Shown here: positions 30,995-43,230 of the stretch, piece by piece
Layout of the letters: every line of letters starts with the position of its first letter
Position numbering within the stretch: position 1 is the first letter of the stretch
Origin: Meconema thalassinum
Taxonomy: Eukaryota; Arthropoda; Insecta; Orthoptera; Tettigoniidae
NCBI GenBank assembly: GCA_946902985.2
Contig: OX336396.1
Location: 230,843,297 to 230,907,296, forward strand
Length of the DNA stretch: 64,000 nucleotides
Direction: 5' to 3'
Translations under genes and position numbers: made by a program
Notes under the pieces: model-generated
What the model saw: the letters and a program-made list of their open reading frames with translations, nothing else
Databases searched by the model: none
What the model was told of the DNA's origin: nothing

Positions 30995-33663
30995 TTCTAA
31001 AGGAAATACCAATAAAGGGGTTAAGTATGGTTCCCGCTGGCCGAAGGTTTAGGGGAGCCACCGGTTTCAAATGACCCTTCCGAGACCCTCTACCAGTTAA
31101 CACACAAGTATGGGGGACGATACATTCATAGGCTGGTGTAGCACAAAAGTCTGCACTCGGGGGTGTCGGGAATTAGTGAGGTTCGATCTTTAACCAGCTC
31201 AGAGGAATGCATCGATAACAAAACTAAACAAGAAAAGAGAGGTCAGTCTTAGGTTAAAATCACAAATAAATTTTATTCAGAATAGATCCCTAGCCTAGCA
31301 TGAGAGTTGCAAACGGCTAGTCTGATACTATTCTGCCCTGAAAGAAATATAAAAAAAAGTCCTAAACAAGATCTAAATTACTCTCATGGTCCTAATACAA
31401 AATTCGACAAAATGAACAAGCTAAGAGAATGGCACGTAAGTTCGGCCCTAAGCAATTACATCGAAATAACTTACGGGTGGATCGAACATCAAAAGAATTT
31501 ACAGCAAAGCAAGACATTTACTTGTTTACAAATACTAGAATATTTACATTTAGTAGCAAAGGGAAAATTTGTCCTATGCTATGATGATGCCATATCTAAC
31601 ATTTATGTTTAGAGTTAAGTGTTAGCTAGTCCTAAATATCATTAATTAATAAACGAGATGCGTTTATTACTAAAAAAATCAAGCTATGTGCACAATGTTG
31701 CTGAATAAAAAAACTGTGCTAATACATCACACATGCATACAATAATTCAGCACTCCTATGGTTGTGCAATTGGCACTGCCTACGTACTCGATTTGTTACT
31801 GTTTGTAACAAACGGTCATAGTGTCAAAGTGTTAAGAAAATAGAAAATATAGGAAAGCCTGCAAATGCGATAGTAATTAAACAATTACATCGACTCATAT
31901 TGCTACTAATCTGATGTGTGTGCTTCAGTTATCACATAACCAATTAGTGGTCGACTAATCATGTGAAAATGTATCAAAATGTATCTACAATAGCTTAACA
32001 ATATCTAAGTGTTAACATTTGGTCCAGAAAAATAGTTTATTTTTAATGTTTATAAATTCTATTTAGGTTCAGGGGGGAATTTATAAGATTTGTTAGTTTT
32101 CAAAACCCTATTTTTGATTATTATTAGTGTTTCACACAATTATTTATTCCTGCCAGTATTGTTGTTCAGTTTATGGACCTTTAAAAACGTTCAGTGTATT
32201 CAGGAAACGTTTGTATCCAACTTAAGCAAATAACTCAATAGTTCAATAGTTTACGAGACACCCTGTGTCTTCACCAATATTTCATCACACTTATTAGACA
32301 TCCTTTGTCTTCACCAATTACTTTACTCTTATTTCGGATCCATTGATCCAGGCACCTTCGGTTTTGGTACGACTTTAGTTAGTTCATTACCACCGATATA
32401 ACCACAATAACAATGTCGGAGGTATTCATCCACCGTCACGACTCACATAATACTATTAATTTACAAAAGTGTGGAATCCTAATTGATACACGTTTGAATT
32501 GCTGGTAATAAAGATTATGTGTACAAAACCACATCCTGACAACGCTTTAAATAAACATAAAGGTTTCTGATACAAGCTAACTGTGTGTGTGCATTTATAA
32601 AATTGCCTCTGCCCTGAATAAATCGAACCTGCGTTCATTTGGTTACAAAATACAATTGCATTCATTTCCTGCGTGGCTTCTCTTAAAAAAATAAACCTGT
32701 TTTCAAGTATTGTTCTGGCCAATAAATGTGAATAACGGAACTCTGCATTCCACTTGTAATAATGTCAATAATCTCACAGCCTTCTAAAACAAAATATTAA
32801 TCCACTGCCTAGAATCGAGTGTGCTGTGTAGTGAACTTGGCTCGTAACCTTGGCCTTGATTTAACATTGTCAAACTAGTTTATTTGTCATCAGCCTGACA
32901 AAAATAAAAGTTGATAATACCTGTTTTGAAATGATCCGAATGAACATTGAAAATCCAGCCTTTCTGGCTTCTATAAATGTTTAATAAAACTATTTCTTTT
33001 CCACACGCGTCTTATAATTAGCTACCTGCATTGTGCACTGAATAAATGAAACCAAAATAAAGTAAGTCTACTGTTTGCCACTCTTACGATACGCTATAAA
33101 TATTTGATCTGACTTACAGATTCAGCGTCACTTGATTCGAGTCCCGCCATGAGATGTTGTATGCGGACTCGTGTATGGCTTTGGGTTACCATTTCATTGT
33201 GTCTGGACATCCTCCGTCGCCAGTTCCCCACGCATGATTTAGCAATCACATGCCATCGCGTGGTTAGAGTTGTATCTGAAGATCTGCTGGTTTATCATTA
33301 TTGCGATGTTGGCGTTGGTAAAAATGTAGCACATAATTAAATAAAACTGTCGCGCACTGCAGCTAATATGCGGTAAAAAATTGGCCATTTCACTCCGCCA
33401 CTGACTCTAGCCTCTGTCGCTTGTGCGACACTCACTCGTGACTTGCACTGATATTTACACAAGAAAATATTAACACAATTAAATCAAAATACTGCCCATC
33501 CGGCAAATAAAGATTGTACTTGTAGGTTTTGTACAGTTATAAAGTTAGTTAAATACGCAGTTTATAGAACATTGAAATATGTGTGTGTGCGTGAGAATGA
33601 GACCATGCGGTCGCAAAGTTTTCTTCACACAAGACCTTCATTTCACCTCGGATGATAATAATA
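30995..33663. other. Long unassigned stretch
   Basis: No recognised protein or repeat in about 2.7 kb. A GC-richer, LTR- or leader-like block lies at 31020-31200, but no matching second copy is in the window. A short phrase (CCTTTGTCTTCACCAAT / CCTGTGTCTTCACCAAT) is duplicated near 32263 and 32300. Frames such as 31307-31612 and 33149-33340 show no family features. Confidence 0.3.
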
Positions 33664-34556
33664 ACAAGTAGTTCCGTGAAGAACTGTACAGCCTATTTTC
33701 ATATATCCTGCTCATGTTAATTGTCTCTATCAACATACAAAATTTCAGTTTAATTGCTGTAACAGATTCGTAGATAGAGAACCGTCTAAAGATTTCATAT
33801 GGTCACCAGGATGGATTTTTATTTTTGTACTATTACATTAAGATTATTGTGTATGTGTGGTATTCAAACTTCAATCGCATGATTAGAACACAAGAAATAA
33901 AAACGAGATTTTAAAATTACGCACACCAGCCATCTTGTGATTATGCAAACAATTGAAATAAATTACATGCCAGTGGATCAACACTTGTATAAGCATTTAA
34001 CGTGCAACGTTTCACGGCACTCGGAGAGTTAATTCGCGAGAAACGTCCATTTAAATATTTATACTTCGCGTCGCCGCCATGTTGGATTTGTGCACACCAG
34101 GATACTGAAAGTCCTATAGGTGAACATATGTTCATAGTCTCTATGAACATAAAAATTTCAGTTTGGTTGCTGTAAAAGATTCATAGATATTGAGAACCGT
34201 CTAAATATTTCGGAAGCTCGCCATTTAGGATTGTTATATGTATAGGCCATAGAGTTATGTACCATTCAAGGACAATTATTGCCTAGCTTCATTATTCAAA
34301 CTTTCACTTCGATCGCACGATTACGACACAAGAATAAAAACTTAATTTTAAAATTTCACACAGCCGCCATCTTGAGGTTATGTAAACAATTGAATTAAAT
34401 TAGATGGCAGTGCATTACAATCTGCAAAATCATTTACTGTACCACATTTCACTGCGCTCAGAGAGTTAAATCACGAGAAAATTCTATTAAAATATTTCAA
34501 ATTCGCTTGGTCCCCATGTTCGTTTTGTACTTTACAGGTTTATGAAATATACATAT

Positions 34557-37155
34557 GAAGGGTACAGGGAAAGAAGGGGCTCATTGCATTTTTTTCAAAA
34601 ATCGTGATCCTCACTCCATCTATTGAGGTTTACTTGTACTTCCTAATGGACAACACCGTCTGTGAAAGAAGGAGTTCCCTGCAGAGATAATAAGCTGAAA
34701 AGAAAGAGCATACAGGGAAAGAAGGGGCTCATCGACATACCTACAGGGGAAGAACGAGCTCATTGTAGCCTATTCTTCGCGCGCTTAGTGTACGAGCTGC
34801 AGCAGGTAGGCTAGGTAGTGTTGTTTGTGTGTGGGTGGGGACAAGTGATTGTAGGCTACCACTGTGTTACTTAACTATGTGTCGGTAATATGGAGCACTC
34901 ACAAGTGAAAGACATTATGGAACCGAAAACAAAGAAACGTAAATCGTATGGTAGACTGTCTGTAGCTAATAAAAAATTAAGACTGCAGTCCCTTGAAATG
35001 GGGAATGACTGTAACTGCAAGCACCATTGTTTTCAGACTGTTCCAGAAGATACAAGATACAAGATCTTACAACAATTCAATCCTCTTGAAACACATGATG
35101 AACAGAATATGTACCTCTGTGGATTAATGTCTGTTCTACCGGTAAGCAGACCTTCAACTAGTGAATCTGCTGTACATTATGGTGCAACATACAAGTACAA
35201 GGTTCGCGGTCCAGTTAGAGAAGATGATACGGAAGTTGTGAACGAATTTGATGTATGTCGCAAAGCCTTTATGGCTATACTCGGCATAAGAAAGAAAAAA
35301 TTGAGTATCTTGTGAAATCGTTGCAAACCACAGGTTCTGCACCGATGGATATGCGAGGGAAACATGGACAACAACACCATAAACTTAGTATTGACACTGA
35401 AAGTAGTATTCGTCAGCACATAAATTCCTTCAAAGGCCGTCAAAGCCCTACAGCTTACATGATTCGTCCAAACTTCACCTGCCGGAAGATCTAAATATTA
35501 ACAAGATGTTTCAAATGTTCAAAGAAAAACATCCAGACATTCAAGTAAGCTATGAGCATATTCGGTAGGGATTTGAACATTGCCTTCGGTTATCCCAGGA
35601 CTGATACCTGCAGAATATGCGACGAGTATATTGCTAAAAAATAGAAGCAGAGAAGAATCTAAAATCTAGCTCGGAAGAGGTTCGCAGATTGGATGATGAA
35701 TTGCTTCGGCTGACATTAATGAACACCGTTCATAAGAATAAAGCAGAATCATTTTATATGAGAAAAAGAAGAGATAAGGAGAATGTGAAAATACAATGCG
35801 AATTTGAGGCGATTTGCTTCGACTATGGGAAAAAATTTGGCTGTTCCTAACATCTCCACGAATGATGTCTACTACAAGAGACAGTTATCTGTGTTTGCAC
35901 TCAACGTCCATGTACTGTCCACTTCCTTGAGTGTTTTTAATGTGTATCCGGAGCATGAAGGCAAAAAGGGAAGTGACGATATATGCTCCTTGTTGCATCA
36001 CTTCATCTACAACCATTTGCATGCAAACGTAAAGCATCTGAGTATGTTCTGCGACTGTGTAGTGGACAACAGAAGAACTTCACTTTCTTTCGGTTCCTCT
36101 ACAACTTGGTGAACGTTGAGAAAAAACTAGAGTCCATCACCATAACTTTCCCAGTAAGGGGCCATTCCTATCTGGAGTACGATAAGAACATGAGTTTGGT
36201 GAATTCAAAAGCCCAGGCAATTGTTCCTAGTGACTGGATCTCTATCATAAAAACCGCACGTCAGAAGCCCTCACAGTTCGAAGTTGTAACAGTTGACCAC
36301 ACTATGATTAGGAGTTGGAAGAACTTCTTAGATGAGAAGTATGCAAAAAGTCACCATTTCCATCCCGGCCAGTAACAGACATCAAGATTCAGAAAGGACC
36401 ATTATTGAGCTTTCGGACCACTTATAACGGCGCTTGGGAATCCATCTCCATAGCAGCGAAACGGAAGAGACATGATGCTTCTAATCATCCTGAAGGCCAA
36501 TTTGACCTGCCAGAGGATGCTTATGAAGGTAAGTGTATCATTCCCTTCATGGTGTAATTCTTACCTTAATTTATCCCAATATAGCGCAATGAATTATAAT
36601 ACAATGCTTTTCTTCCCTAGGAGCGTTGCCCATATCTGATGAGAAGTTCAAAGACTTGCAACAATTAATGAGATTCTGTGGCGATGAGGCAAGGATTCAT
36701 TTCTCCAAAATTCCTCATAAATGAACTGTAGCCTATGTTATGTAATGTGATGGACGTCATAGGTATTAAGTAATTGCTAAATTTATTATATATTTTGATT
36801 TTGTGCTTGTTAGAAGCCAATGTTCATAGTTTAAGTATTGCTAGTGTTATTTTAGTAATGATAATAAAAATTGACAATAATACAGAGACTTAAGATAATA
36901 GTTCAATGCAATGGGCCCCTTTTTCCCCACAAATGTATGTAGTTACGGAACATTTCAATATTTTTTGCCTTATTGAACGTTAAAATTCCATAATGAAATT
37001 TAGTAACACATTTACAATAAATATAGCAAGATTTATGAATTACTAGACTTCAAAATATACACAAATAACAGATTTTACAGGGTTTTGAAGTTTAAAATGC
37101 TTCTACTGAAAAGTTAGTAAAATGTTGATGAGCCCCTTCTTTCCCTGTACCCTTC
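34557..37155 (+). mobile_element. 2.6 kb DDE/DDD transposon, 28-bp TIRs, ATAT duplication
   Basis: Ends are perfect 28-bp inverted repeats starting GAAGGGTACAGGGAAAGAAG. ATAT flanks both sides (34553-34556 and 37156-37159). Aligning with the uninterrupted family B copy at 345-378 shows that removing the element plus one ATAT restores the same length, so the duplication is 4 bp. The TIR core ACAGGGAAAGAAGGGGCTCA recurs inside at about 34711-34731, a decayed form follows at about 34743-34757, and an inverted form GGGCCCCTTTTTCCCC lies near 36912. A 4-bp duplication with a DDD-like protein would suit the Sola superfamily, but that is a guess. Confidence 0.85.
34890..36724 (+). pseudogene. DDE/DDD transposase of the 2.6 kb element, multiply broken
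   Basis: Segments in order: basic N-terminus (KTKKRKSYGRLSVANKKLR), CNCKHHCF cluster, EFDVCRKAFMAILGIRKKK, RGKHGQQHHKL, GYPRTDTCRICDEYIAK-like Cys cluster near 35600, ICFDYGKNLAVPNI (candidate first Asp, about 35815), a CDNCSGQQKN-like block near 36055 (second Asp), and RGHSYLEYDKNMSLVN (third Asp, about 36160). A putative intron with GTAAGTG donor and TTCCCTAG acceptor lies at about 36530-36620, followed by PISDEKFKDLQQLMRF and the stop at 36722. Breaks occur near 35290, 35475, 35640 and 36060. The family is one I recall as uncharacterised insect proteins; catalytic assignments are by eye. Confidence 0.65.
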
Positions 37156-37384
37156 ATATGTAAACTTGTATCAGTACCCTTTATCACCGTACAAAATTGC
37201 TTGATGATATCTGTAATAGACTCGGAGATATAGAATGTCAGTGAAATATTTCGCACAGCCGCCATGTTGGATTGGTGAGACGTAACAAAATTTGAAGGGC
37301 ATGGTCGAGGTCGCCGGGAATAGTGCTATGAACTTACCGAGTTTCATTGAAATCGCTCCAGCCGTTTAGATTTTATTAGGGGGG

Positions 37385-37440
37385 ACACACACACACCTCA
37401 CACACACACACACGCACACGCACACGCACACACACAAGGA
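37385..37440. repeat. (CA)n tract of HINE B
   Basis: CACACA-rich tract with interspersed GCACAC units, the reverse-strand equivalent of the TG tract found near every HINE 5' end. Confidence 0.85.
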
Positions 37441-37487
37441 CAAAAGGTGATCTCATAAGCCTATTTTTTCAAAATTGAAAATAGGCT

Positions 37488-39350
37488 AAAAATATTTCAC
37501 AGTTTTCGTAGTGGTGAATGTCTTCAATCCTTCAATTATTACACAATGCCATGATGGCTATCTATAAGAGAAATATTCGCAGATTTTTCCTGCCACATGG
37601 TTTCTTTTCACTTGTGCTCCATCATGCACATGTTGTCTCTTCCACAGACAAATAGGAACTGGTGTTACCAAATATGGCGTGCTCTCAGTATATGAGCTGG
37701 CCGCGTAAATTGATAGTTTCTTCGACTTACGAAGTATGCTGTACTTCAAATATGCAGAATTACTTAGTTATAATTATAGTAGATTTTTGGAATGTGAAAA
37801 ATAAGTAAAATTATAATCATAAGCCACGGGACTGCATAAGCGATATTGCTTCAGCTTCTTCCCGCCACTCGCAGGGTATGTTCATTCACATTTCAGCATA
37901 AGTTTTAGTCTCTCTTGTCTGAGCAAACATGCGTCAACGGGCGCAGTATATACAACTTTATACAACTTTAATAATGTCAATAGTTTTTTGCTGGCTAATT
38001 CAAGGGTTACCTCTGCAGTCAGACATAGAGTTCTTTTTCTACAGTTTTTATGCTCTCCTGAAAAGTTGGCATAATGTGACTTACGTTAGTATGGTTCTGA
38101 GATATCCAAGCGTGTCCCGTTAGAAGGCAAGTCTCTGCGTGGGTATGCGGGTGTACGCAATAAAGACTTGTTCATAGCGCATTCCTTGCTCATCTTGATG
38201 GTGCCTTGGGCAGAGCGAGTACAGTCGCTAGCCTTCATCGCGATGTGATGTAACCCAATGAGGCCTTGCACAAACGTTAAGTGGTCCGTACGCATCTGCT
38301 TGTATATGTAGACGGCTTTGCTTTTGTTGTTTCTTTTGCATGGCCTACTGACAGCATGTGAAATCGCCTCACGTACAGCCCATGAATCAATATTACGCAC
38401 ACCTGTAGCCGATTGCTTAAAAGGAAGATGTCCGTGATGAAGATGTTATCACTTTCTACATCTGATTCGGAGCACTGCTCCGTCAGATTCAAGATAAGGA
38501 AAACAATGAACATCATCATCGATAAATAAGGGACAAGACTTCTAAAAATTACAATTTATTCACAAGGACTCTCTCAAGCTGCCTAACACCGTCTCCCTTG
38601 CTCCACGTGATGACAGGCCGTCAGCAGACCACATCAACTGGTTCATGAAGAAGAGTGGCTTTGGTTCCGTTTTAGATTGCTTTTTGATGTGTAACATCTT
38701 TCCACTCGGTTGCTGGATATTTTTGTGGGAGTGATTTTGAAAAATGGGACGGAAGTGGTCGGAACGATCGAGGTGGCACCAGCTGGCACACTTAGCTGGC
38801 AGTGGTGGATCGAACGGAAGTGTAAGACGCACTGCAAACTCGATCGACCGATCCAACTGGCAGTGGTAAGATAAACAATGAGCGTGCGGTGTCGGAAATT
38901 AATACCATGACGTACTCTCGGCCATGTGGAATATATATATAACATACTGAACGGTAAACGCTCATGCGAACTCTGGTGTCAAGTGATTGAAACAAAGCAC
39001 ATGGAACATGTTCGAATTCTTCGTATCAGTATTTAAATGGTAAAATGCCTTAATATCAAACATTGTAAGTAGTCGGCATTGCCGGTATTATGTTTCTGCA
39101 CAATGGCTATTCAAATTAACCCACATAACGGTAATGCAGTCATCAATATAATATAATCGTTGTGGTTATATGAGAATTGAGCAAGCCTTCATGAACTATT
39201 GCTGAAGACATTCGCTTTACTCACAAGAGGGCCTATTCATAAGGCATTTTAAACTCAATTTCACACAGGAACATTATCGAAACAAGGGAAATATAAATGA
39301 AACTTAATTCCGTAATGCAGTATTATTGGAACGTGGAAATAAGTCACCAT
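37488..39350. other. Unassigned DNA
   Basis: About 1.9 kb without a recognised feature. Several overlapping minus-strand frames at 38086-38995 share no known domain. Nothing here supports a gene. Confidence 0.3.
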
Positions 39351-39354
39351 CTTG

Positions 39355-39450
39355 TGCACAATATTTGCGTAGTCGAAATAGCCATGGGGTTAGCGCCCAT
39401 GACAGTGAATCCAGAGATCTCGGGTTCGAATCTCGAACGGGGTAGATATT
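39355..39450 (+). repeat. tRNA-like segment, possible SINE head
   Basis: GGTTAGCGCCCATGACAG followed by a B-box GGGTTCGAATCT at 39422-39433 and a short T-run. It resembles a tRNA-derived SINE head; body and tail are not clear, so it may be a fragment or a pseudo-tRNA. Confidence 0.4.
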
Positions 39451-39836
39451 TTTGCTACCAGATTATAATTTTAAACGATATTTATCATATCAATATGATT
39501 CATTTTAACAGAATCCATATTAAATTACGTGTTGGTCTGTGAATGAAGAGGACCTGATTATAAGGTATTTAAGGTTATGAGCGGTTTCGCATCTATTAAT
39601 CTAGTTGATCCATATCGTATTCTTTATTTAGGCTAGTGCTGGTGGAAGCTACAAATCATCTAATAAAATGAGTTCCGTATTATAAACTACAATATCTGTA
39701 AACCACTCCCTTTTACAATAGATTAGTATTTGTACCAATAATAGTATAAAATACCGGTGTATCAACAATGCCACGTGAGGTTTCTTCTATGTGAGATGTT
39801 ACACATCATATGCGACCTCTGTAAGGCTCGTAATTT

Positions 39837-40025
39837 ATTTTATCATTTTAAATGATCTAGTCGACTTCGTTACGTTACGGCAACGTCACGAAATGTACCG
39901 AGAATGCACTGAGGTGTGTGACGTCATAGTACCGCTTGGTGCATGTGTACTGAGTTCACTGGTGAGCTCTGGCGTTACGAGACGGCAACGACACGGCGTG
40001 ACGTCATCTAGCCAGCTCCGTGGCC
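39837..40025. repeat. TGACGTCA-rich repeat, copy 1
   Basis: Shares ordered blocks with 48366-48545: TTTTAAATGATCT, CGACTTCGT, GTTACGTTACGG, GAAATGTACCGAG, GCACTGAGGTGTGTGACGTC and CATCTAGCCAGCT. It holds two TGACGTCA palindromes, with a third just downstream near 40056. It might be a promoter or LTR fragment, or a dispersed repeat. No coding frame is convincing. Confidence 0.6.
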
Positions 40026-40129
40026 GACGAGAAAGACAGGCCATGGCGCGGATCTGTGACGTCAGAGGAGTGGTGTCGCTCGCTCGCCTCGCCGCATTGA
40101 TTGCACCAAGGTATTCTCATCTATAGAAG

Positions 40130-42650
40130 CCTACCAATAGCCGAGTAAATTTGTTAGTGTGAATTTAAGGATACTCAAAAATAAAGTTAAAAGCTGTGGA
40201 AGAAATCCATCCCTATCGCTAGCTCAAAACCTTAGAGCAGTAGAATATTAAGCAGTGTAATACAAACATTGAATGGATGTTCCAGTTTATGCAGATATAC
40301 AAAACTGTACATATTATCCTCTTATCCTCAATAAGTTGTTTCCATATATACCAGTTTACATGTAAGTTTAACTTTAAAAGCAGCTGGAATTTAAAAAAAA
40401 GAAGAAACAACCAAGCATTGCATTAGGAGAAAGTATCCAGTGCTTCATTTATTGCAAGGGAAGGGTCATTCATGCCCCAAAATAATAAAAACGAATATAA
40501 GAAATTTGAGCCTACACTCGTGGTTTTTAGCATTTTGCTTTTTTGAGTAGGCCTACCATAAGACAATCTTTTTCAATAACAAAAATTTAATGCATAGGAC
40601 TACTTCAGATACATATATGAATTGCTGAGATTATACTTACCTCCTTTAGCAGAGAGCCTTTTATCTGACACCAATCCCCTACAGTGGCAGGTTTACTTCT
40701 TGTGGCAACTACCTTCATGTTGGACATGTTTAACGGTTCTCTCCCGTTCCCAGTTAGGCTTAGGTCAAATTTATGAAGGACCTTGGAAACTTATTCATTG
40801 TGAGTTAATTCAGTGGATTGAAATGTCGTGGATATCAGCCCCATGCACTTATGTGTGTACTGTACTTGTAATAGAAAAGGATGTGGTAGTGGTTTTCAGT
40901 TAGCTTTTATTTACAGTTGAGTTGGGAAGACACTTCCAGGATGCAAGGAGTGGGATTCAAATCATTCTATCAAGAGCGTTTGTGCGAAGCTTTGAAGAAT
41001 AAATCCTATATCAGGTTTCAAATACTCCTTCGCAAACCAGGTCACCTGGACAAGAAGCCACTTTACTTACCCCTACTCCATGTAGGTGGAACTGTTCCAT
41101 TTATTAAAATTAAAGAAATTCCATACTTGCCATTGTAATTTGGATCTATGCTGGCTACACGGACATGGTTTCTCCCTCCCAATAAGATGTCCAAGATCTC
41201 CACCAAATGACAAACGAGACCCTTCAAATTATTCAAATGAAAGCATTCCTCAACTTTTAATTATTTTTTCTTATTTTTTGTTTCACCCTGGTGGTCTGGG
41301 GATGAAGAATTTTATAACATACCCAGTCCCCCCCCCCTACCCCTTCCTCCCAGAAAATATCGTATACTCCTCACCACATCCATTCCCCCTGAAAAAGAAC
41401 ATGGGCATCCTTGCAGGCCACATGGAAAATAAGCAGTTAACAGTACTACACACTGGGTAAATCGGTTTGAAATGGGTAAATCTAGAGCTTTAACAGAGAA
41501 TTCTGGATGTGGTGATTGGTAGGGCCCTGGAGTACAAAACTATGCCCGTATCTTCAAGAACACTAGCAAATTGCAAGTAATCTTCATCCAATGACACGGT
41601 AATGTTTACACTTAATTATAATAAGCACACACAAAATGTATTACAGACATTATTTTATTTAGGACATTGGTTATAAATATAAGCATCTCAAGCACATTAA
41701 CACATTGTCTGGAAGAATCTTAGAATGTAGAAAATGAAGTTTTCAGGATTCACCAAGTAGGCTATAAAGGTGATATCTTGCTGATCTTGGATATATTACT
41801 GGCGATTATTAGGATCTAATATCCTCCAGCTCTTAATATTCTCAAAAAATCCTGCACTGCACATAGGGCCTACAGCCATTATACCCTGCTGATGATTCAT
41901 GATCTCTTCAGGATTTTAAATTTTTCTGACTCCATTTCTCAATCTCACTGGAGCTTAGCGGGTTACAAATTCATCGTTACAAAGATGCATGAACACAATT
42001 TGAGGACTGGACATGTCTAACTTGCTTCCAGCGGCCTGGCTACTGTTTCCTTATGCAGCACAAAATCACTATCAATTACATTGGTATCTTGCAGCCTTGG
42101 CAACGATAGAGTCATGTATTAACTCTTGTACTATTTTCATCTCTAATTTATCTCAACAAAACAAGCCTGCCAGCTTGTGTCAATAGCTTTAATGTAGACA
42201 TGGAATGGAATTTACACTTACAAAATTCCCCTAGACACAAAATGGCATCATCCATGACAACGTGGACAACACTTAGGGTTTAAACGCTGCATACATGTTA
42301 AATTCTATGTGTTATACTCTGATTTACAAAAGATGAACGGTGCAAGCTGCCATCCGCTTGAATGGTGAGGTGAGGAGTGGAGACAAGAGGGGTAACGGTG
42401 TCCATAGCAACAGCGAGCAGTGTTGAAATGAATGCCGACACAGCAGTGAGCACATGGTTTGACGCAGTGTTCTACTGTGAACTAACTCGTCACTGCCATT
42501 AGTAATATCCCGTGTATATATTGAAGTGCATTTGCTTATTCTTTCATAGGCTACAGTAAGCGTTATCGTTCTGTTTTTGTTGGAAGCGTGTGTATATACA
42601 GATTTTGAGTTTATTTCTTTTATTTGCATCATCGTGTCTATTTTCATTGT
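40130..42650. other. Unassigned DNA with one weak exon candidate
   Basis: About 2.5 kb with no recognised family. The only item is a minus-strand 29-codon frame (40641-40727) that begins with ATG and ends at GAG|GTAAGTAT, a consensus splice donor; no downstream exon was identified. The frame at 41086-41460 has biased composition and no known domain. Confidence 0.25.
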
Positions 42651-43230
42651 GTAAAAATGCCATCGGTACATGCTCGCGGAAGGCCCAGGATCCATTCTCT
42701 GCGACAGAACAACTTCAGGCCGTGGTGTGACTCTCCATAGCCAAGTAAAGGAGATGATATGTGCGGTGAGGAATTTTATGGAGGAAGAAGAGGAAAGTAT
42801 GCACTTACGGGAGGAACCTCTGATTCCATTTGTTCAGGTGAGAAAAAGAACTGCCAAGACTCTTGGTGTGAGTGAAATCACTGCATACCGAGTGACGGAA
42901 GGGAAGTTCCTGTCTGATGATGCTGGCCCGTCTAAACTATCAACTCCAGGGAAGAAGAGGCATAGAGAAGGGGTGGTCACTAATTTAGATGGCTTTCAAC
43001 AAGATGCTGTTAGATGGCATATTTATAGCTATTATTTTAGGAAAGAAATTCCAACATGTCTCAAACTTCTTGTTTTTGCTCAGAGAGGCACAATTATTTC
43101 AAGGAAGCCTTTCTTCACTGAAAGTGTTGCACAATCTGGGATTTAAATATGAGAAAATTAATGGGGGGAAGGTGATCATGGAGAGGCCAGATATTGTGGC
43201 TTTGAGGTGTCACTTCCTACATGAAATGGG

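Larger units (their letters stand above)
33664..37487 (-). mobile_element. HINE-like element, family B, reverse, carrying a DDE transposon
   Basis: Reverse complement of the family B plan: ACAAG (33664-33668), hairpin, AGCCTATTTTC (start at about 33691), monomers with ACCAGCCATCTTGTG, CGCCGCCATGTTGGA and CAGCCGCCATCTTGA, then CA-rich tract (37385-37438), GATCTCATAAGCCTATTTTT and ATAGGCT ending at 37487. The flanks are T/A on either side as in other copies. The body is interrupted by the 2.6 kb element at 34557-37155. Confidence 0.85.

Noticed and set aside
31020..31200. Possible LTR
   Set aside because: No second copy of the block, no primer-binding site or polypurine tract recognised, no gag-pol nearby.
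38086..38995. Cluster of overlapping minus-strand frames as a gene
   Set aside because: Four short frames in different phases with no shared homology or splice structure.
41086..41460. 124-residue open frame as a gene
   Set aside because: Composition-biased, no domain, no splice or regulatory context.
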